Assembly (NCBI GenBank): GCA_035291705.1 | Contig: DATDRM010000334.1 | Span: 1 to 16,800, forward strand | Source: DATDRM01 sp035291705 | GTDB taxonomy: Bacteria > Chloroflexota > Anaerolineae > Anaerolineales > UBA4823 | DNA: 16,800 nucleotides | Direction of reading: 5' to 3' | Shown: piece after piece, positions 12,381 to 16,800 of the stretch | Position numbering within the stretch: the stretch's first letter is position 1 | Layout of the letters: each line of letters opens with the position of its first letter | Made by a program: the position numbers and the translations under genes | Notes under the pieces: generated by a model | Databases searched by the model: none | What the model was told of the DNA's origin: nothing | Seen by the model: the letters and a program-made list of their open reading frames with translations, nothing else

Positions 12381-13160
12381 ATGGGAGAACTTTCCACAGA
12401 AATTATTCAGGATATCCACCGCGCTGCCGACTTGATTCGCACGATAAAAAATGGGGTTGTGTTGACCGGAGCGGGGATTTCCACTCCGTCCGGAATCCCT
12501 GATTTCCGCTCCGCCGGAAGCGGGCTGTGGACGCGCTACGATCCGCTCGAAGTAGCTTCGTTGAGCGTTTTTCGGTACCACCCAGAGAAATTATTCGACT
12601 GGATGCGTTCATTGGCTATTAGTATCAGGCAAGCTCTCCCAAACCCAGCACACATTGCCCTGGCGCAGCTCGAACAGGCCGGTTACGTTCACACCATCAT
12701 CACTCAGAATATCGATGGGTTACATCAACGCGCCGGCTCACGCTGCGTGCTGGAAGTGCATGGTTCTTTTTCAACCCTGACCTGCATCTCCTGTTACCGC
12801 CAGTTCGATTCGACTGACTTCATCGAAGCATATATCGAAAGAGGAGAAATCCCCCACTGCCCAGATTGTGCTCATATCCTGAAACCTGATGTTGTGTTGT
12901 TTGAAGAGCAGCTCCCCATCCGCACCTGGATGCAAGCGAAAGCTGCCTGCCAATCGTGTGGCTTCCTTCTAGTGGCTGGTTCCTCACTCGAGGTGGTGCC
13001 CGCCGCGAGCCTGCCGATCGAGGGGCTCGAGAAGGGGGCAAAGTTGGTGTTGATCAACCAAACCCCGACATACCTGGACGTGCGGGCTGATGTCATCATA
13101 CCAGGGGACGTCGCCGAGATCATTCCTCGCATCGCGGCGGAGGTGATCAGTGCTCGATAG
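12381..13160 (+). CDS. Sir2-family NAD-dependent protein deacylase
   Basis: A 259-residue cytoplasmic enzyme that removes acyl groups from lysine while consuming NAD. All core motifs are present: VVLTGAGISTPSGIPDFRS (26-44), ITQNIDGLHQRAG (107-119), catalytic His127 in LEVHGS, a complete zinc site C135/C138 and C160/C163, GSSLEVVPAASLP and LVLINQTPT. The length is typical for CobB-like bacterial sirtuins. It sits between the CpaE-fused response regulator and a histidine kinase on the same strand. There are 8 bp upstream, and the kinase start lies inside its last codons, so it is very probably co-transcribed with them. No strong Shine-Dalgarno is seen before its ATG. A link between acylation state and the signalling pair is inference. 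Confidence 0.93.
   Translation: MGELSTEIIQDIHRAADLIRTIKNGVVLTGAGISTPSGIPDFRSAGSGLWTRYDPLEVASLSVFRYHPEKLFDWMRSLAISIRQALPNPAHIALAQLEQAGYVHTIITQNIDGLHQRAGSRCVLEVHGSFSTLTCISCYRQFDSTDFIEAYIERGEIPHCPDCAHILKPDVVLFEEQLPIRTWMQAKAACQSCGFLLVAGSSLEVVPAASLPIEGLEKGAKLVLINQTPTYLDVRADVIIPGDVAEIIPRIAAEVISAR
13139..13147 (+). promoter_or_regulatory. Strong Shine-Dalgarno deciding the histidine-kinase start
   Basis: GGAGGTGAT is almost fully complementary to the 16S rRNA 3' end and lies inside the last codons of the sirtuin gene. GTG 13150 follows at normal spacing. It is clearly the best ribosome site in the window and fixes the kinase start despite the GTG codon and the 11-nt overlap. Confidence 0.75.
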
Positions 13161-14343
13161 GGTGCCTTTTTCGCTGCTTGAAAGATATCAACGCCTGGCT
13201 GAAATCTCCCGCGATCTGGCCTCTACTGTTGACCTGGATGTCCTCTTGAACCGGATTGCCCAGGCTGCGGCAGATTTGAGCAACGCCCAGGCAGCCTCCA
13301 TCCTGCTCTATGATGAGAGCAAAGGACAGCTTTATTTCCAATGCGCCACCAACCTGGACGAACCCTTGATGCGCGGTCTGGTCGTCCCGGTCGAAGGGAG
13401 CATCGCAGGGTGGATCGTCACGCATCGCCAACCGATTATTATCGATGAAGCGCAGAAAGACCCTCGTCACTTTGGCAATATCGCCAAGGTTACCCATGTC
13501 ACCACCAACTCCTTGCTGGGTGTCCCCTTGATCGCCAAAGATAAGGTGATCGGCGCGCTGGAAGCGATCAATAAGCAGGCCGGACAGTTTACAGAAGAAG
13601 ACCAGGATGTTTTAATGGACCTGGCCGCTCAGGCGGCGGTGGTAATTGAAAATGCCCGCCTGTTCCAGCAATCGGACCTGATCGCGGAATTGGTACACGA
13701 ACTGCGCACCCCGCTGGCTTCCTTGAGAACCGCAACGCACCTTCTGCTACGCAAAGATGTCGCCGAGGAACAGCGGCAAAAAGTCGTTAATATCATCCAA
13801 AGCGAGACCTCGCGCCTGATCGATATGACTACTGCTTTTCTGGACCTGGCGCGTCTTGAATCGGGGCGCATCCAGTTTCAGGCTCAGGTCTTCGACGCGC
13901 GCGGCTTATTGGAGGAATGCGCTGGCCTGATGCAAACTAAGGCCAGCGAGAACGGGCTGGTGCTGCGAGTCGATCTCCCAGCTGAGCTGCCCCCGTTGAA
14001 AGCGGATCGCGACAAGATCAAGCAGGTGATCATTAATCTCCTCAGCAATTCCGTTAAATATAACCGCCCCACGGGGAAGATCACTTTAAGCGCTGAGGCC
14101 AGGCCCGATGAATTGATCATCGCTGTCAGCGATACTGGGTCCGGTATCCGTCCTTTGGACCTTTCACACCTGTTTGAAAAATTCTATCGGGCGCGCTCGG
14201 CTGAACGCATCACCCAAGGCACCGGGTTAGGATTAGCCATCAGCAAACGCATTGTCGTAGCCCACGGTGGGCAGATCGAGGTGCAGAGCGAAGTAGGCGA
14301 GGGCACTACCTTCCGCGTTCACCTGCCGCTGAGAGGTGACTAG
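13150..14343 (+). CDS. Soluble GAF-domain sensor histidine kinase
   Basis: A 397-residue kinase with no membrane segment. An N-terminal helix leads to a GAF domain (~18-172; the ILLYDESKGQLYFQ and GSIAGWIVTHRQPIIIDEA regions, then SLLGVPLIAKDKVIGALEAI). This is followed by HisKA with phosphorylatable His183 (LVHELRTPLASL) and a full HATPase_c: N-box with N296/N300 (IINLLSNSVKY), G1 DTGSG (328-332), F-box LFEKFYR (341-347), G2 GTGLGLA (357-363). GTG 13150 is chosen because a near-perfect ribosome site GGAGGTGAT (13139-13147) lies at ideal distance, inside the sirtuin gene. A GTG at 13162 is a weaker alternative. The signal sensed by the GAF domain is unknown. The likely partner is the response regulator two genes upstream. 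The stop codon overlaps that of mutL. Confidence 0.92.
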   Translation: MLDRVPFSLLERYQRLAEISRDLASTVDLDVLLNRIAQAAADLSNAQAASILLYDESKGQLYFQCATNLDEPLMRGLVVPVEGSIAGWIVTHRQPIIIDEAQKDPRHFGNIAKVTHVTTNSLLGVPLIAKDKVIGALEAINKQAGQFTEEDQDVLMDLAAQAAVVIENARLFQQSDLIAELVHELRTPLASLRTATHLLLRKDVAEEQRQKVVNIIQSETSRLIDMTTAFLDLARLESGRIQFQAQVFDARGLLEECAGLMQTKASENGLVLRVDLPAELPPLKADRDKIKQVIINLLSNSVKYNRPTGKITLSAEARPDELIIAVSDTGSGIRPLDLSHLFEKFYRARSAERITQGTGLGLAISKRIVVAHGGQIEVQSEVGEGTTFRVHLPLRGD

Positions 14344-16091
14344 CGCGCTCCCTTGCGTCCGAATTGCCGTTCAAGCAAATCAACCGATAAATGGATCATG
14401 GTTGGCCGGCCATGCGGGCAGGTGCGCGGCGCCTGGCAGGTTTCCAGGTCATTTAACAAAGCGCGCTGTTCTTCGGTTGACAGGATTTGACCGGCCTTGA
14501 TGGCGGCGCGCTTGCAGACGCGGGCGATTATTTTGGCCTCAATCTCTGCCTGCAGGGGTGTCTCGTCTTCTTCGAAGTCCTCCACCAGAACACGCAATGC
14601 AGCAGCCGGATCGCTCCCCGCCAGGAGAGCCGGGACGGCGCGCACCAGGAAGGTATTCGCCCCAAATACCTCCACCTGGAAGCCCAGGCGCTCCAGCAGG
14701 CGAATCTGATCCGTCAACAGCCTGGCCCCCGCCGGGGGGAATTCAACCGTCACCGGTTCTAACAATGCCTGGGCGGGGACCGCCGCGCCACGCTGTGCCA
14801 TGAACCGTTCGAAGAGCACACGCTCGTGGGCTGCGTGCTGGTCAACCAGATACAGGCCGTCGGGGCCTTCTGCTACCACATAGGCCAAAGCCACCTGCCC
14901 GACTAGGCGCAAGAGCGGCACCCGCGGCGAGGCCAGAGGCGATTGGACTGCAGGCTGAAGCGCCAGCGGAGAGGCGCTTTCCTGAAACTCGGGCTTTAAA
15001 CCCGCCTGGTGGTTCGGATCGCCAGCCGGTTCCCAGGCAGGTCCTCCAAACTCGGTGGGGGCGCCAGCCGGTTGTGACACGAGGGTGTCAAAACCCGGGA
15101 CTGGCGTATGCGCCATCAACGCCCGGCGCACCGCGCGCTGGATGCCACTGAACATTCGATCCCGGTCGCGGAATCGCACCTCTGCTTTGGCAGGGTGGAC
15201 ATTCACATCCACCGTCTCAGGTGGCAGTTCCAAGAATAGGATAGCTTGCGGGTAGCGGCCTACCATCAGCATCGTATGGTAAGCCCGCACCAGGGCGGTC
15301 GTCAGGGCTACATCCTGAATCCAGCGGCCGTTCACGAAGAATGTGATCTCACGGCGGTTCGATCGGGTGATGGCAAGCGGGCTGATATAGCCGCTAATCT
15401 GCAACTCGTCAAACTCTGCCAGGACTTCCAACATTTGCCTGGCCACCTCCACGCCGTATAGCGCGGCGAGCACTTCGCGGCGGTTACCGTTGCCGCTGGT
15501 CTGCAACGACAGGTGGCTCTCCTGGCGAAAATGGATGCGCACCTGAGGGTAAGCCAGGGCGTAGCGCGTCACAAGTTCGTCGATCTGGCGGCGTTCGGTG
15601 ACATCAGCCTTGAGGAACTTCAAGCGCGCCGGCACGTTGTAAAACAGGTCTTCAACCCTGACCAGCGTGCCGGGCGGCGTTCCGACCGGCTGAAGCGGCC
15701 CGATTTGACCCCCCTCCACGTGCAAACGTGCCCCTTGTGAAGCCGCGGCAGGGCGAGAAGTGATCGTCAGGCGTGCTACTGAACCGATCGAGGCCAGGGC
15801 TTCACCCCGAAAACCCAGGCTGCTGATGCGGAACAGGTCGCTGGCCATGGTCAACTTACTGGTGGCGTGGCGGGAGACAGCTAAGGGCATTTCGTTCGCT
15901 GGGATGCCAGCGCCATCATCGGATACTTCGATCAATCGCCGGCCAGCGCCTTCGACCAGGATCGAAATATGCCCGGCCCCAGCGTCCAGGGCGTTCTCTA
16001 GCAGTTCCTTGACCACCGAGGCCGGGCGTTCGACTACTTCGCCGGCTGCAATCTGAGAAGCGACTTCAGGGGGAAGGATGCGGATAGGCAC
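14340..16091 (-). CDS. mutL: DNA mismatch repair protein MutL (endonuclease type)
   Basis: A 583-residue protein that couples mismatch recognition by MutS to strand removal. The N-terminal GHKL ATPase shows E29 and N33 (KELLENALDAGA), SDDGAGIP (57-64), TSKL (77-80), GFRGEAL (93-99) and the NVHPAKAEVRF transducer motif (297-307). A Pro/Ala-rich linker (~330-390) precedes the C-terminal dimerisation domain. This domain carries the endonuclease site DQHAAHERVLFE (417-428), CKRAAIKAG (526-534) and CPHGRPT (558-564), so this MutL should nick DNA itself, as in bacteria without MutH. GTG 16091 begins the family-typical MPIRILPPEVASQIAAGEVV and lies 6 nt after a TATAAT. mutS is not in the window. The 3' end overlaps the kinase gene by 4 bp. 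Confidence 0.96.
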   Translation of the reverse strand: MPIRILPPEVASQIAAGEVVERPASVVKELLENALDAGAGHISILVEGAGRRLIEVSDDGAGIPANEMPLAVSRHATSKLTMASDLFRISSLGFRGEALASIGSVARLTITSRPAAASQGARLHVEGGQIGPLQPVGTPPGTLVRVEDLFYNVPARLKFLKADVTERRQIDELVTRYALAYPQVRIHFRQESHLSLQTSGNGNRREVLAALYGVEVARQMLEVLAEFDELQISGYISPLAITRSNRREITFFVNGRWIQDVALTTALVRAYHTMLMVGRYPQAILFLELPPETVDVNVHPAKAEVRFRDRDRMFSGIQRAVRRALMAHTPVPGFDTLVSQPAGAPTEFGGPAWEPAGDPNHQAGLKPEFQESASPLALQPAVQSPLASPRVPLLRLVGQVALAYVVAEGPDGLYLVDQHAAHERVLFERFMAQRGAAVPAQALLEPVTVEFPPAGARLLTDQIRLLERLGFQVEVFGANTFLVRAVPALLAGSDPAAALRVLVEDFEEDETPLQAEIEAKIIARVCKRAAIKAGQILSTEEQRALLNDLETCQAPRTCPHGRPTMIHLSVDLLERQFGRKGAR

Positions 16092-16097
16092 GCAGGC

Positions 16098-16103
16098 ATT
16101 ATA
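16098..16103 (-). promoter_or_regulatory. TATAAT -10 box directly before mutL
   Basis: On the minus strand TATAAT is followed by 6 nt (GCCTGC) and then GTG 16091. No Shine-Dalgarno fits, so a leaderless transcript is likely. A convincing -35 is not seen. Confidence 0.5.
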
Positions 16104-16134
16104 TCAAAGGGATTGGGCAAAAAGGATTGGGGAT

Positions 16135-16140
16135 TATAAT
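16135..16140 (+). promoter_or_regulatory. TATAAT -10 box directly before the HAD phosphatase gene
   Basis: TATAAT is followed by 6 nt (TATGCC) and ATG 16147, the same spacing as on the opposite side of this 55-bp divergent region. TTGGGC at 16113-16118 is a partial -35 with 16-bp spacing. No Shine-Dalgarno is visible. Confidence 0.5.
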
Positions 16141-16146
16141 TATGCC

Positions 16147-16794
16147 ATGCCGTACACGACCCTGTTCTTCGATCTGGATGACACCCTTTACCCCAACACG
16201 AACGGCCTGTGGAGCGCAATCCGCGAGCGCATGGGAGACTATATGCGCGAGCGTTTGCACCTCCCACCGGACGACATCCCTGACCTGCGCCAAACGTATT
16301 TCGAGACCTATGGCACTACGCTGCGCGGGTTGCAAATCCATCATCAGGTCGATGCCAACGATTACCTGGCCTACGTACACGACCTGCCATTGGAAAAATT
16401 CCTGCATCCCGACCCTCAGGTGCGAGCCCTGCTGCTCAGCTTGCCGCAAAGGAAATGGATCTTCACAAACGCCGACACCGATCATGCCGGGCGCGTCCTG
16501 GCGACCTTAGGGCTGGCAGATTGTTTCACCGGCATCGTGGACGTACGTGCCCTGGGTTATCTCTGCAAGCCAGACGTCAAGGCTTACTATCAAGCGCTGT
16601 CCCTGGCCGGTGAGCGCGATCCAGGGCATTGTGTTTTGCTGGATGACGCGCCGCGCAACCTGGAGCCGGCGCGCGGCCTCGGATTCACTACTGTCCTGGT
16701 CGGATCCCAGGAAGCTCACCCGTCTGCCAATTTTTCGATCCCCAGCCTGAAAGACCTGCCCCAGGTGATGCCGCAACTCTATGAACACAGATAA
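16147..16794 (+). CDS. HAD-superfamily hydrolase, pyrimidine 5'-nucleotidase-like
   Basis: A 215-residue cytoplasmic phosphatase with all four HAD motifs. Motif I is FFDLDDTLYP (nucleophile D9, acid D11), motif II is IFTNAD (T107), motif III is K141 in YLCKPDVKAY, and motif IV is LLDDAPRNLEPARGLG (D166/D167). The start DLDDTLYPNTNGLW and the all-helical cap after it resemble the SDT1/pyrimidine 5'-nucleotidase subfamily, which removes phosphate from UMP or CMP. HAD specificity is hard to call, so the substrate is inferred. ATG 16147 is chosen because it directly follows the TATAAT box; the frame upstream is intergenic. The gene is divergent from mutL, with 55 bp between the starts. ATG codons at 16781 and 16794 could begin a following gene, but too little sequence remains to tell. 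Confidence 0.86.
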   Translation: MPYTTLFFDLDDTLYPNTNGLWSAIRERMGDYMRERLHLPPDDIPDLRQTYFETYGTTLRGLQIHHQVDANDYLAYVHDLPLEKFLHPDPQVRALLLSLPQRKWIFTNADTDHAGRVLATLGLADCFTGIVDVRALGYLCKPDVKAYYQALSLAGERDPGHCVLLDDAPRNLEPARGLGFTTVLVGSQEAHPSANFSIPSLKDLPQVMPQLYEHR

Positions 16795-16800
16795 TGTCAC

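Noticed and set aside
16781..16800. Start of a further gene (ATG at 16781 or 16794)
   Set aside because: Fewer than 20 bases remain, so nothing can be said about a product.

Overview
The window looks like a GC-rich, densely packed chromosomal segment of a Chloroflexota bacterium, probably Anaerolineae-like. I infer this from gene content: a response regulator fused to a CpaE-like ATPase, a CARDB/metzincin surface protein, PhnE permeases with extra domains, and GTGAAAC-type heptamer repeats. I could run no similarity search, and the species is not identified. Every gene looks chromosomal. There are no rRNA or tRNA genes, no CRISPR array, no insertion sequence, and no gene-free stretch over 300 bases. 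The longest gaps are about 124 bp (1126-1249) and 163 bp (7652-7814).

Region 1 (1-4565, + strand) is a PhnCDE-type ABC importer. It holds a 5'-truncated binding protein that fuses the end of an amino-acid-type (SBP_bac_3) domain to a PhnD domain, then a PhnC ATPase and two different PhnE permeases with unusual extra N-terminal or extracytoplasmic parts. A hairpin and a heptameric palindromic repeat separate the binding protein from phnC. Region 2 (4591-5822, +) is a translationally coupled pair: a SanA/DUF218 membrane-anchored protein and an HD-domain phosphohydrolase. Region 3 (5819-8729) holds a secreted or anchored metzincin-type metalloprotease on the minus strand. Divergent from it is a XerC/D-like protein that keeps the recombinase fold but lacks most catalytic residues, including the tyrosine.

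Region 4 (8736-11133, - strand) is a tightly overlapping unit tilS - moaD-like - DUF47 (PhoU/Pit-accessory). The moaD-like product carries a 21-residue tail after its glycines. Region 5 (11227-14343, +) is a three-gene unit: a response regulator fused to a CpaE/TadZ-like ATPase, a Sir2 NAD-dependent deacylase, and a soluble GAF histidine kinase. The kinase start overlaps the sirtuin end. Region 6 (14340-16794) holds mutL (minus) and a divergent HAD-family (pyrimidine 5'-nucleotidase-like) phosphatase (plus).

Two architectural traits recur. First, four genes (SanA-like, tilS, mutL, HAD) have a perfect TATAAT ending only 6-7 nt before the start codon and no Shine-Dalgarno, which suggests leaderless transcripts. 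Second, convergent genes meet with overlapping stop codons (5819-5822 and 14340-14343) or a 6-bp gap (8730-8735), which leaves no room for ordinary terminators. The best candidates for an undescribed system are the sirtuin embedded in a two-component operon, the fused binding protein with elaborated PhnE permeases, and the catalytically degenerate Xer-like protein.
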